This document shows, one piece after another, positions 41,819-50,239 of a stretch of DNA of 64,000 nucleotides. The position numbers and the translations under genes were made by a program. The stretch is from Heliomicrobium gestii. GTDB lineage: Bacteria > Bacillota > Desulfitobacteriia > Heliobacteriales > Heliobacteriaceae. The notes under the pieces are model-generated. The model searched no databases and was not told the DNA's origin. It was given only the letters and a program-made list of their open reading frames with translations. How positions within the stretch are numbered: position 1 is the stretch's first letter; the number at the start of each line of letters is the position of its first letter. The DNA lies in NCBI RefSeq assembly GCF_009877435.1, contig NZ_WXEX01000003.1:186001-250000 (forward strand). Direction: 5' to 3'.

Positions 41819-42823
41819 ATGCAGACCATTTTCCGCGGACGCCACTTTATCGATCTCGAAGAGTTCACTAAAGAAGAAGTCGACACCATGCTGGAGGTCT
41901 CCTTTGACCTCAAGAAAAAATTCGCCATGGGCGTGCCCACGCCTTACCTGCTCCACCAGTCCATGTTCCTGATGTTCTTTGAGCAGTCCACCCGGACCCG
42001 CAACTCCATGGAAGCCGGTTTTGCTCAGTTGGGTGGCCATGCGGGCTTCCTCGACTCCAGCAGCATGCAGATCGCCCATGGCGAGAGCGCCAAGGACACG
42101 GCCATCATCCTGTCCCGTTTCGGCCACGCTATCGCCTGCCGCTACTGCAACTGGGGCTATGGCAACAAGTACCTGACCGAGATGGCCAAATGGTCCAGGG
42201 TGCCCATCATGAACCTCCAGTGCGACCTCTACCACCCCTTCCAGGCTTTGGCTGACTTGATGACGATGAAAGAAAAGATCGGCGACCTGAAGCGGATCAA
42301 GGTCTCCATCATCTGGGCCTACGCCGAGAGCCATAAAAAGCCCATCTCTGTTCCCGTCTCCCAACTCCTGCTCTTCCCTCGCTACGGCATGGACGTCTGC
42401 CTCGCCCACCCGAAAGGCTGGGAACTGCCCGACTGGGTCATTGAAAAAGCGAAGGCCAATGCGGCCAAGTTCGGCGGCACCGTGACGGTCACCAACAACG
42501 AAGCGGAAGCCTACGAAAACGCCCACATCGTCATCCCGAAAAACTGGGGATCCTGGGTCAATGACCAGACCGGCGCCTCCATCGCCGGCGCCACCAAGGT
42601 TGTCGACGACAAGCTGATGGCGCAGAAGTCCTGGAAATGCACCGAAGCGAAAATGGCCACCGCCGATAAGGATGTCATGTACATGCACGCCCTTCCGGCC
42701 GACCGCAACAATGAAGTGGAAGACTCCGTCATCGACGGGCCCCACTCCATCGTCTTCGATGAAGCCGAAAACCGCCTCCATACCGCCAAAGCGGTCATGA
42801 CTTTGCTGATGGGTGGTCGTTAA
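41819..42823 (+). CDS. ygeW: YgeW, knotted carbamoyltransferase
   Basis: A 334-residue member of the aspartate/ornithine carbamoyltransferase superfamily. The carbamoyl phosphate motif is FFEQSTRTRNSMEAGF (S-T-R-T-R) at about residue 50, the second LYHPFQALADLMTM (HPxQ, matching HPTQ), and PADRNNEVED near the end. YgeW transcarbamylases have a knotted fold and an unidentified natural substrate. Its neighbour is carbamate kinase, so the pair can turn a carbamoylated product into carbamoyl phosphate then ATP. The ATG at 41819 has GAGGAGG seven bases upstream. Confidence 0.94.
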   Translation: MQTIFRGRHFIDLEEFTKEEVDTMLEVSFDLKKKFAMGVPTPYLLHQSMFLMFFEQSTRTRNSMEAGFAQLGGHAGFLDSSSMQIAHGESAKDTAIILSRFGHAIACRYCNWGYGNKYLTEMAKWSRVPIMNLQCDLYHPFQALADLMTMKEKIGDLKRIKVSIIWAYAESHKKPISVPVSQLLLFPRYGMDVCLAHPKGWELPDWVIEKAKANAAKFGGTVTVTNNEAEAYENAHIVIPKNWGSWVNDQTGASIAGATKVVDDKLMAQKSWKCTEAKMATADKDVMYMHALPADRNNEVEDSVIDGPHSIVFDEAENRLHTAKAVMTLLMGGR

Positions 42824-42825
42824 CA

Positions 42826-43776
42826 TTGAAAGAACTGGTCGTCGTAGCGATCGGCGGCAACTCGCTCATCATCGATAACAGCAAGACAACCGTTGAGGAC
42901 CAGTATGCCGCTGTCTGTGAGACGGCGAAACATATCGCCGGGATCATCGAACAGGGCTACGAGGTGATCATCACCCATGGCAATGGTCCGCAGGTCGGTT
43001 TCATTCTTCGCCGCTCGGAGATCGCCAGCGAGGTGGCCGGCATGCACCATGTGCCCCTGGTCAGTTGCGGCGCCGACACCCAGGGAGCCATCGGTTACCA
43101 GATCCAGCAGGCTATGGACAATGAGTTCAAAAAGCGCGGGATGACCAAAGAGGCCGTCACCGTCATCACTCAGGTAGCCGTATCTCCCGACGACCTGGCA
43201 TTTCAAAGCCCATCAAAACCGATTGGTTCCTTCTATACGGAAGCGCAGGCAAAGAGCCTGCAACAGGCCCACCCGGACTGGGTGCTCGTCAACGACGCCG
43301 GGCGGGGCTATCGCCGGTTGGTGCCGTCGCCGCTGCCCCAGGAGATCATCGAAAAAGACGTGATCCGCCTGCTCGTCAACCAGGGCTACTGTGTCATCAG
43401 CGTCGGCGGCGGCGGCATTCCCGTTGTCACCCAGGAAGATGGCTCGCGCAGAGGGATCGACGCCGTCATCGACAAGGATTTCGCCTCCAGCCTGCTGGCG
43501 ACCGATATCGGGGCCGATATCCTGATCATCTCGACCGGCGTCCCCCAGGTGTGCCTCCATTACGGCACGGCGGCGCAAAGGTCACTCGATACGGTGACAC
43601 TGGCGGAACTGAAGCGGTATGTGGCGGAAAACCACTTCGCCCCCGGCAGCATGCTGCCGAAGGTGCAGGCGGTCATCACATTCTTGGAGAAGGGCGGCAA
43701 GAAGGCGATCATCACCAACCCTGAATCGCTGGAAGAGGCTGTCGCCGGAAGGACAGGAACCCATATCTATCCCTAA
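42826..43776 (+). CDS. arcC: Carbamate kinase
   Basis: A 316-residue amino acid kinase fold protein. AIGGNSLI at residue 8 is the phosphate-binding loop, THGNGPQVGF and PSKPIGSFY are typical of carbamate kinase, and SVGGGGIPV and GIDAVIDKDFASSLLA form the nucleotide site. It converts carbamoyl phosphate and ADP to ATP, ammonia and CO2. The start is TTG at 42826, eight bases after GGGTGG and two bases beyond the ygeW stop. This is the likely energy-conserving step of the purine pathway. Confidence 0.95.
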   Translation: MKELVVVAIGGNSLIIDNSKTTVEDQYAAVCETAKHIAGIIEQGYEVIITHGNGPQVGFILRRSEIASEVAGMHHVPLVSCGADTQGAIGYQIQQAMDNEFKKRGMTKEAVTVITQVAVSPDDLAFQSPSKPIGSFYTEAQAKSLQQAHPDWVLVNDAGRGYRRLVPSPLPQEIIEKDVIRLLVNQGYCVISVGGGGIPVVTQEDGSRRGIDAVIDKDFASSLLATDIGADILIISTGVPQVCLHYGTAAQRSLDTVTLAELKRYVAENHFAPGSMLPKVQAVITFLEKGGKKAIITNPESLEEAVAGRTGTHIYP

Positions 43777-43800
43777 TCGTCTTTCGAGAGGACATCACTT

Positions 43801-43880
43801 GAGATTGCGCGTCTCGCCGCCCCTCGCCTGCCGAGCCGAGTCAAGGCTTGGCGGCGGGGGAGGCGGAGTCGCGCAATCTC
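43801..43880 (+). repeat. Large intercistronic imperfect hairpin
   Basis: GAGATTGCGCG (43801-43811) is the perfect reverse complement of CGCGCAATCTC (43870-43880). The sequence between continues the pairing with few gaps (CTCGCC... with ...GGCGGAG; CGAGCC with GGCTTGG), leaving a loop near 43838-43844. About 35 base pairs in total. It ends 28 bases before the hydantoinase start. Confidence 0.75.
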
Positions 43881-43908
43881 ATCGATTTCATCGGGGGAGG
43901 TGACCGCC

Positions 43909-45300
43909 TTGGCGTACCTGTTGCGCGGCGGCACGATCGTGACCGCGACAGAGAGCCGCCGAGCCGACCTGCGAATCGAAGGGGAAGGGATCGCGGCGAT
44001 CGGCGAAAACCTGGTCAGTCAGCAGGGCGATGAAGTTTTCGATGTGACCGGCGCCTTGATCTTGCCGGGCGGCGTCGACGCCCACACCCATTTTGACCTT
44101 CCTGTCGGTGATTTTGCCACCGCCGATGACTTTGCCAGCGGCAGCCGGGCCGCTCTGCTCGGCGGGACGACAACGGTCATTGATTTTGCCACCCAATTTC
44201 GCGGTGAAACCCTGATGGTGGCTCTGGAGAACTGGCATAACCGGGCGCGGGACAAGAGCTTCTGCGACTACGGCTTTCACATGGCCATCACCGACTGGCG
44301 GGAGGAAAGCGCCGGCGAAATGGCGCTGCTCGCCCGTGATAAAGGTGTTACTTCCTTTAAAATGTATATGGCCTACAAACATGTCCTGCAGGTCGATGAC
44401 GGCATCCTCTTCCAAGCGTTGCGCCAGGCGCGGGCGATCGGCGCCCTTGTGGGGTTGCACTGTGAAAACGGCGATGTCATCGACGTGCTGATCAACGAGT
44501 TTCGCCGCCAGGGAAAGAAAGCCCCATTTTTCCATCCCGAGAGCCGTCCGCCGGCCGTCGAGGCGGAAGCGGTGAATCGAGCCATCGCCCTGGCCCGATT
44601 TGCCGGAGCGCCCTTATACATCGTCCACCTATCGACTCGGGAGGCCTTGGAAGCGGCAGAGGGGGCCCGACGGCAGGGAGCGCCCATCTATGTGGAGACT
44701 TGCCCCCAGTACCTGCTGCTTGATGACAGCCGCTACACCGGCATCGACGATTTTGAGGGCGCCAAGTATGTCATCTCGCCGCCGCTTCGGCCGAAAGAGC
44801 ATAAGGAAGCCCTCTGGTCTGGCCTGTCCCGGGGTGTCATCGACACGGTGGCCACCGATCACTGCTCCTTTTTTTATCAGGGACATAAGGATAAAGGGCG
44901 CGACGACTTCAGCCGGATCCCCAACGGCATGCCCGGCGTGGAGCATCGCCTGGGTCTGCTCTATACCTACGGTGTCGCCGCCAGGCGCATCAGCCTCACC
45001 CAATTCGTTTCTCTCACCGCCACCCGACCGGCCCAATTGTTCGGAATATTCCCCCGCAAGGGAACCATCGCCACCGGCTCTGACGCCGACATCGTCGTCT
45101 GGGACCCGTCCATTTCGACTGAAATCACCGATGCAAACCACCACTACCGGCTCGACTACAACCCCTATGCGGGATTCCGGCAAAGGGGCCGCCCTGCCCA
45201 TGTGTTTTTGCGCGGCCGTCCCGTCGTCCGTGACGGTGAACTGATCGACGCCACACCCGGAGGCCAATATCTCTTCCGTGAATCCTCGCGAATCCTGTAG
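43909..45300 (+). CDS. hyuA: D-hydantoinase/dihydropyrimidinase-like amidohydrolase (HyuA)
   Basis: A 463-residue cyclic-imide hydrolase. Metal ligands are seen in GGVDAHTHFDLPVG (residue 60), the carboxylated-lysine region SFKMYMAYK (about 150), GLHCENGD, IVHLSTRE and VATDHCSFF. The enzyme opens five-membered rings such as hydantoin, or the allantoin-type product of purine breakdown. TTG at 43909 is used, eight bases after GGGGGAGG; a GTG at 43900 is also in frame but sits on that site. It is coupled to the XdhD gene 17 bases downstream. Confidence 0.92.
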   Translation: MAYLLRGGTIVTATESRRADLRIEGEGIAAIGENLVSQQGDEVFDVTGALILPGGVDAHTHFDLPVGDFATADDFASGSRAALLGGTTTVIDFATQFRGETLMVALENWHNRARDKSFCDYGFHMAITDWREESAGEMALLARDKGVTSFKMYMAYKHVLQVDDGILFQALRQARAIGALVGLHCENGDVIDVLINEFRRQGKKAPFFHPESRPPAVEAEAVNRAIALARFAGAPLYIVHLSTREALEAAEGARRQGAPIYVETCPQYLLLDDSRYTGIDDFEGAKYVISPPLRPKEHKEALWSGLSRGVIDTVATDHCSFFYQGHKDKGRDDFSRIPNGMPGVEHRLGLLYTYGVAARRISLTQFVSLTATRPAQLFGIFPRKGTIATGSDADIVVWDPSISTEITDANHHYRLDYNPYAGFRQRGRPAHVFLRGRPVVRDGELIDATPGGQYLFRESSRIL

Positions 45301-45317
45301 AGAGAAGGGGATACGCC

Positions 45318-47882
45318 ATGCACAAACTAAAGGTTAACGGCGTGATCCATCATGTCGACAGCGGCGAAGGGAATCTCCTGGATTTTCTGCGCGATGAACT
45401 CCGGCTCACCTCCATGAAAAACGGCTGCGGCGAAGGCGCCTGTGGCGCCTGTATGGTCCTCATTGACGGCAAAGCCATGCGCGCCTGTCTCTTCACAGTC
45501 GCCAAGGGGGAAGGCAAAGCCATCGTCACCGTGGAAGGGCTTTCCTACCGGGAAAAAGAAACCTACGCCTGGGCCTTCGCAGAAGCGGGCGCCGTCCAGT
45601 GCGGTTTTTGCATCCCTGGCATGGTGATCAGCGCCAAAGCGCTGCTCGATAAAACCCTTCACCCGACAAAAAGAGAGATCAAAGAAGCCATCCGCGGCAA
45701 CATCTGCCGCTGCACCGGCTATGTAAAGATTGAAAAAGCGATCGCCCTGGCGGCTACGGTGCTGCGCGGCGATTTGAATATACCTCGGACAGACAACCGG
45801 TTCGGTGTCGGCATCAGCGTTCCCCGCGTCGACGCCCGGGAAAAAACGCTGGGAACGGGCGAGTATGTCGATGATCTGCAGGTGGAGGGGATGCTTTACG
45901 GGGCTGTGCTGCGCCCGAAGGCCGCCCGCCTGCGGATCATAGGGATCGACACCACTGCGGCGAAAGCGCTGCCAGGGGTGGAGGCGGTGCTGACGGCCAA
46001 GGATATCCCCGGTCAGCGCCACTGGGGCTTTATCGCCAAAGACTGGCCGGCGCTGGTCGCCGAAGGCGAGGAGACGCGCTACATCGGCGACGCCCTGGCG
46101 ATTGTGGCCGCCCGCACCCGCCAGATCGCCCGGGAAGCGGTCAAGGCGATTCAAGTAAAATATGAAGAACTAGAGCCCATCGTCACGCCGGCGGCGGCGC
46201 TGGCCGTGGGCGCGGCGGCGATTCACCCGGAGGGCAACCTCCTCTCAAAAACCCATGTCCGGCGCGGCAATCCCGAGGCGGCCTTGGCCCGCTCCGCCCA
46301 TGTGGTCACCCATCGCTACACCACGCCGGCGACAGAGCATGCCTTTCTGGAGCCGGAAAGCGCCTTGGCGGTGCCGGGCGTCGACGGAGAGTTGACCCTA
46401 TACGTGGGCACCCAGAGCGTCTACAAGGATCAGCAGGGGATCATGGCGATCCTGGGCCTGCCGGCAGAGAAGGTGCGCGTGATCGGCAAGCTGATCGGCG
46501 GCGGCTTCGGCGGCAAAGAGGATCTGTCGGTCCAGCACCATGCCGCCCTGTTGGCCCAGGCGACGAAAAAACCGGTCAAGCTCACCCTGACCCGCCAGGA
46601 GAGCATCCATGTCCACCCCAAGCGACATGCCATGGAACTGGAACTCACCACCGGCTGTGACGCCGAAGGCCGGCTGACAGCGGTCGTCGCCCGCATCGTC
46701 GCCGACACGGGCGCCTATGCGTCGCTCGGTCCGGCCGTCTTGGAACGGGCCTGCACCCATGTGGCCGGTCCCTACCATGTTCCCAACGCCGAGATCACCG
46801 GACTTTGCGTCTATACGAACAACCCGCCGGCTGGCGCCTTCCGGGGCTTTGGCGTCCCCCAGGCGGCCTTCGCCTGTGAAGGCAATATGGATCTTTTGGC
46901 GGAAAAAGTGGGGATCTCGCCATGGGAATTCCGCTTTCGCAACGCCCTGGCGCCGGGGATGGTGAATGCCACCGGACAGATCGCCGATGAGGGCACAGCG
47001 ATCAGGGAGAGCCTGCTGGCTGTCCGGGAGGCCTATGAGAGCCATCCTTTCGCCGGTGTCGCCTGCGCCATGAAAAACACGGGCATCGGTGTCGGCCTGC
47101 CCGATATCGGCCGAGTGAAGCTGCGCGTATCAAGCGGAGTCGTGCAGATTCTGACGAGCGCCGCCTGCATCGGCCAGGGCATGGCCACCATCGTCACCCA
47201 GATCGTCGCCGAGGTGACGGGCCTGCCGTCAGAGAATCTCCAGGTAGCCCTGCCGGAAACGGGGGTCACCCCTGACGCGGGGACGACGACGGCCTCCCGG
47301 CAGACCATGTTTACCGGCGAGGCTGCTCGCCAGGCCGCACTGGGCCTCCTAGAGGCGCTCAATGACACAGAGGGCGATCTGGAGCGGTTGGAGGGCCGGG
47401 AATTCTCCGGCGAATACCAGGGCATCACCGATCCGTTGAATTCACCGAAGGCGAACCCGGTCAACCATGTGGCCTACAGCTACGCCACCCAGGTCGTCTT
47501 GCTGGACGAACAGGGGCGACTGTCCAAGGTGATCGCCGCCCACGATGTGGGCCGGGCCATCAACCCCAGGGCGATTGAGGGTCAGATCGAGGGCGCTGTC
47601 GCCATGGGACTCGGGTACGCATTACGGGAAAAGTTTCCCCTCAAAGGCGGTGTTCCGCAGGTGAAGTTCGGCACATTAGGGTTGTTCCGTTCCACCGAGA
47701 TGCCGGACATCGATACGATCCTGGTGGAGAAAAACCCGTCACCGCTGGCTTTTGGGGCAAAAGGGGTGGGGGAGATCGCCACCATTCCCGTGGCGCCTGC
47801 CGTCGCCTCGGCCTATTACCGGTTTGATCGGCAGAAGCGATTCGATCTGCCGCTGAAGGGAACGCCCTATGACAAGGGGTAG
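45318..47882 (+). CDS. xdhD: XdhD-type selenium-dependent xanthine dehydrogenase (2Fe-2S and molybdenum domains fused)
   Basis: An 854-residue fusion. Residues 1-150 are the 2Fe-2S subunit with CGEGACGACMVLIDGKAMRAC, QCGFCIPGM and CRCTGYVKI; residues 160-854 are the molybdenum domain with GISVPRVDAREKTLGTGEYV, GGGFGGKEDLSVQHHA near residue 395, GAFRGFGVPQAAFACE and GAKGVGEIATI near the end. It corresponds to the XdhD/selenium-dependent xanthine dehydrogenase group that follows hyuA. It lacks a FAD domain, and no ygfM-like FAD gene is present here, so XdhB or YgfK may accept its electrons. ATG at 45318 follows GAGAAGGGG. It is shorter than the E. coli XdhD. Confidence 0.93.
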   Translation: MHKLKVNGVIHHVDSGEGNLLDFLRDELRLTSMKNGCGEGACGACMVLIDGKAMRACLFTVAKGEGKAIVTVEGLSYREKETYAWAFAEAGAVQCGFCIPGMVISAKALLDKTLHPTKREIKEAIRGNICRCTGYVKIEKAIALAATVLRGDLNIPRTDNRFGVGISVPRVDAREKTLGTGEYVDDLQVEGMLYGAVLRPKAARLRIIGIDTTAAKALPGVEAVLTAKDIPGQRHWGFIAKDWPALVAEGEETRYIGDALAIVAARTRQIAREAVKAIQVKYEELEPIVTPAAALAVGAAAIHPEGNLLSKTHVRRGNPEAALARSAHVVTHRYTTPATEHAFLEPESALAVPGVDGELTLYVGTQSVYKDQQGIMAILGLPAEKVRVIGKLIGGGFGGKEDLSVQHHAALLAQATKKPVKLTLTRQESIHVHPKRHAMELELTTGCDAEGRLTAVVARIVADTGAYASLGPAVLERACTHVAGPYHVPNAEITGLCVYTNNPPAGAFRGFGVPQAAFACEGNMDLLAEKVGISPWEFRFRNALAPGMVNATGQIADEGTAIRESLLAVREAYESHPFAGVACAMKNTGIGVGLPDIGRVKLRVSSGVVQILTSAACIGQGMATIVTQIVAEVTGLPSENLQVALPETGVTPDAGTTTASRQTMFTGEAARQAALGLLEALNDTEGDLERLEGREFSGEYQGITDPLNSPKANPVNHVAYSYATQVVLLDEQGRLSKVIAAHDVGRAINPRAIEGQIEGAVAMGLGYALREKFPLKGGVPQVKFGTLGLFRSTEMPDIDTILVEKNPSPLAFGAKGVGEIATIPVAPAVASAYYRFDRQKRFDLPLKGTPYDKG

Positions 47883-47975
47883 CGAGAAAAAGGACCTTCG
47901 TAACCAGGGGATTCATTAGCGCGCTTTCCCAGGGAGGGCGCTCCCACTATACTCAAGAATCGTGGTGGTCCAGGG

Positions 47976-49016
47976 TTGAAGCAACGAAAAGTGCCTGTGG
48001 AAGAAGCGCTCGGCATGATCCTACCCCATGACATGACCAAGATCGTCCCGAACCAATTCAAAGGGCCGGCCTTTCGCAAAGGACATGTCGTCAGAGCGGA
48101 AGATATCCCCGAACTGCAAAAGATGGGCAAAGCCCATCTCTTTGCCCTTGAACTGGAACCGGGTGAAATCCATGAAGATGACGCCGGCCTACGGATCGCC
48201 CAGGCGGCGGCAGGAAGAAACGTCCATACGAGTGTGCCGAAAGAGAGCCGTGTCAATCTGATCAGCGCCTCCAGGGGGCTCTTGCAGGTGAACGTGGCGG
48301 CCTTGCTGGCCCTTAACGAACTGGACGATGTTGTCTTTTCTTGCCTGAGCAACCGCACCCCTGTCGAAGCGGGCGAACTCCTGGCAGGAACCAAGGTGAT
48401 CCCCCTTGTCGTACCGGAAGAGACGGTTCGCGATGCCGAATCCATCTGCGCCGGCCTGGGGAAAATCGTCGAAGTGATCCCCTACCAGGGGCTGAAGGCG
48501 GGAATCGTCGTGACCGGCGGCGAAGTGTATCATCAGCAGATCGCCGATGCCTTTGGACCGGTGCTGCGAGAAAAGCTGGAATCTTACGGCGCGTCGGTGC
48601 TTCCCCTGGTCTATGCCCCCGATGACGCCGAGGTGATCGCACAAAAAATCGACGATCTCGCCGGACAAGGAGCCGAACTGATCCTGGTCAGCGGCGGCAT
48701 GTCTGTCGATCCCGACGATGTGACACCCCAGGGGATTCGCCGAAGCGGCGCCCAAATTGAAAAGTATGGCGCGCCCGTTCTGCCCGGCGCCATGTTCCTG
48801 CTCGCCTACAAGGGCGATATACCCATCATCGGCATGCCGGCCTGCGGCATGTTTTTCCGGATCACTGTGCTGGATCTGATCCTGCCGCGCCTGTTTACCG
48901 GCGAGCGCCTTGGCCGCGCCGATATGGTCGCCCTCGCCCATGGGGGGCTTTGCCGCAATTGCCCCCAATGCCGCTACCCGCGGTGCAGCTTTGGACAAGG
49001 CGGGATCCAACGGTGA
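47976..49016 (+). CDS. Molybdopterin-binding (MoCF-BD) protein of the selenium/molybdenum hydroxylase cluster
   Basis: A 346-residue soluble protein related to the molybdopterin-binding domain of MoeA/MogA. Its core has GIVVTGGEVYHQQIADAFGPVL at about 180 and LILVSGGMSVDPDDVTPQGIR at 230, the sugar-phosphate-like SGG motif, and IPIIGMPACGMF. The C-terminus is a cysteine cluster CRNCPQCRYPRC that may bind metal or the labile selenium/sulfur of the cofactor. It is found with Se-dependent molybdenum hydroxylases. TTG at 47976 has only a weak GGTGG site. It is likely involved in maturing the XdhD/XdhA cofactor. A GC-rich hairpin lies in the 93 bases before it. Confidence 0.8.
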   Translation: MKQRKVPVEEALGMILPHDMTKIVPNQFKGPAFRKGHVVRAEDIPELQKMGKAHLFALELEPGEIHEDDAGLRIAQAAAGRNVHTSVPKESRVNLISASRGLLQVNVAALLALNELDDVVFSCLSNRTPVEAGELLAGTKVIPLVVPEETVRDAESICAGLGKIVEVIPYQGLKAGIVVTGGEVYHQQIADAFGPVLREKLESYGASVLPLVYAPDDAEVIAQKIDDLAGQGAELILVSGGMSVDPDDVTPQGIRRSGAQIEKYGAPVLPGAMFLLAYKGDIPIIGMPACGMFFRITVLDLILPRLFTGERLGRADMVALAHGGLCRNCPQCRYPRCSFGQGGIQR

Positions 49017-49064
49017 CGGCGAGGGAAGTGCTGAAAAAAACACCGATAAGGTTGAGGGATAACA

Positions 49065-50198
49065 TTGGTTTATGTCGAAGTGGTGCAGTCTCTTGAACAG
49101 GAAGAGCCCTGTGTTGTGATCACGCTGCTGAAAGAAAAGGGGAACAGGCTTCCCGCTGTGGTGGGAAAGCTGTTTTGGTCCCCTACCGGAAAAATGGAGG
49201 CAGACACTGGGGAAAGGGAAAGGGAAAGGGGCTCATGGGATAGCGCTTCCGGTGAAGCGCCTTTTCCAGGACCTATCTCTTCCGAAGCGGATGCCCTGGC
49301 TGAGGCATCGATCCATTCCGGTAAGATAGAAACCAAACAGGTCATTTTGGAAGGGGAGAGGGCGCAACTGCTTGCCGAACCCTTCTTTCCCCCCGATGAG
49401 CTGGTCATCCTCGGCGGCGGTCATGTCTCTCAGGCCCTTGTCCCCATGGCGGTCATGCTCGGGTACCGTGTCACCGTTGTGGACGACCGGCCTGCTTTTG
49501 CTGCGCCGGAACGCTTTCCCGGCGCGACGAGGGTGATCTGTGACGATTTTGCGCGGGCCATCACAGGATTGACATGGCATCCCCGCTGTGCTGCGACCAT
49601 TATCACCCGGGGCCATCGCCATGATCTCTGTTGTCTGGAGGCGTTGGTTGAGAAGCGGTTGGGCTATCTGGGCATGATCGGCAGCCGCCGCCGTGTACAC
49701 CTGATCCGGGATCACCTGCGGGCGCTCGACATATCCCAGGAGCGGATCGATCAGGTTCACATGCCCATCGGGTTGGCGATCGGCGCGCAAACGCCGGAGG
49801 AGATCGCCGTCAGCATCGCCGCTGAATTGATCCAGTCTCGAAGAGGCGGGGGAGGCGGCGCGGGGATCCCTCAGCAGGAGATGGAACTGTTGCGAAGATT
49901 GGCGGCCAGCGCCGTACGGGGAATTCCGGCTGTCGTCGCTACGGTTATTGCGACGCGAGGCTCGACGCCGCGCAAGGCAGGCGCCAAACTCCTCGTCTTT
50001 CGCGACGGACAGATGTGTGGAACCATCGGCGGAGGCTGTATCGAAGCAGAGGCCCGCCGAGAGGCTCTCCAACTGTTTGACGGGGGCCGGAAGTACGGTC
50101 TCTTTCGATTTTCTTTAGACGACGATCAGGCTGCGGAAGAGGGAATGGCCTGCGGTGGAACCATGGAGGTTCTGCTGGAACGGGTAGCAGCCGATTGA
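49065..50198 (+). CDS. XdhC/CoxI-type cofactor insertion protein (two domain, extended linker)
   Basis: A 377-residue XdhC/CoxI-family maturation protein for molybdenum hydroxylases. A short N-terminal XdhC-like piece (EPCVVITLLKEKGNRLPAVVGK) is followed by an extended low-complexity linker (about residues 45-88, including GERERERG), a Rossmann domain (LVILGGGHVSQALVPMAVMLGY, ATIITRGHRHD, YLGMIGSRRR, MPIGLAIGAQTPEEIAVSI) and a second XdhC/CoxI domain (ATRGSTPRKAGAKLLV, GTIGGGCIEAEA, CGGTMEVLLE). It loads sulfurated or selenated cofactor. The TTG start follows GAGGG. The linker is coded by a (GGGAAA)-type repeat. Not the same as the xdhC iron-sulfur subunit. Confidence 0.87.
   Translation: MVYVEVVQSLEQEEPCVVITLLKEKGNRLPAVVGKLFWSPTGKMEADTGERERERGSWDSASGEAPFPGPISSEADALAEASIHSGKIETKQVILEGERAQLLAEPFFPPDELVILGGGHVSQALVPMAVMLGYRVTVVDDRPAFAAPERFPGATRVICDDFARAITGLTWHPRCAATIITRGHRHDLCCLEALVEKRLGYLGMIGSRRRVHLIRDHLRALDISQERIDQVHMPIGLAIGAQTPEEIAVSIAAELIQSRRGGGGGAGIPQQEMELLRRLAASAVRGIPAVVATVIATRGSTPRKAGAKLLVFRDGQMCGTIGGGCIEAEARREALQLFDGGRKYGLFRFSLDDDQAAEEGMACGGTMEVLLERVAAD
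49209..49231 (+). repeat. G-rich hexanucleotide repeat (GGGAAA)n, G-quadruplex motif
   Basis: Four runs of three or four G separated by AAA, in frame inside the linker of the XdhC-like gene; it encodes a Glu/Arg repeat. Such a tract satisfies the G3-loop-G3 pattern and, being six-base, can change copy number without frameshift. Confidence 0.75.
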
Positions 50199-50239
50199 TC
50201 GGCCGTCATCGCTGAAAACAGGCAGGGGGAAGCGGACGA

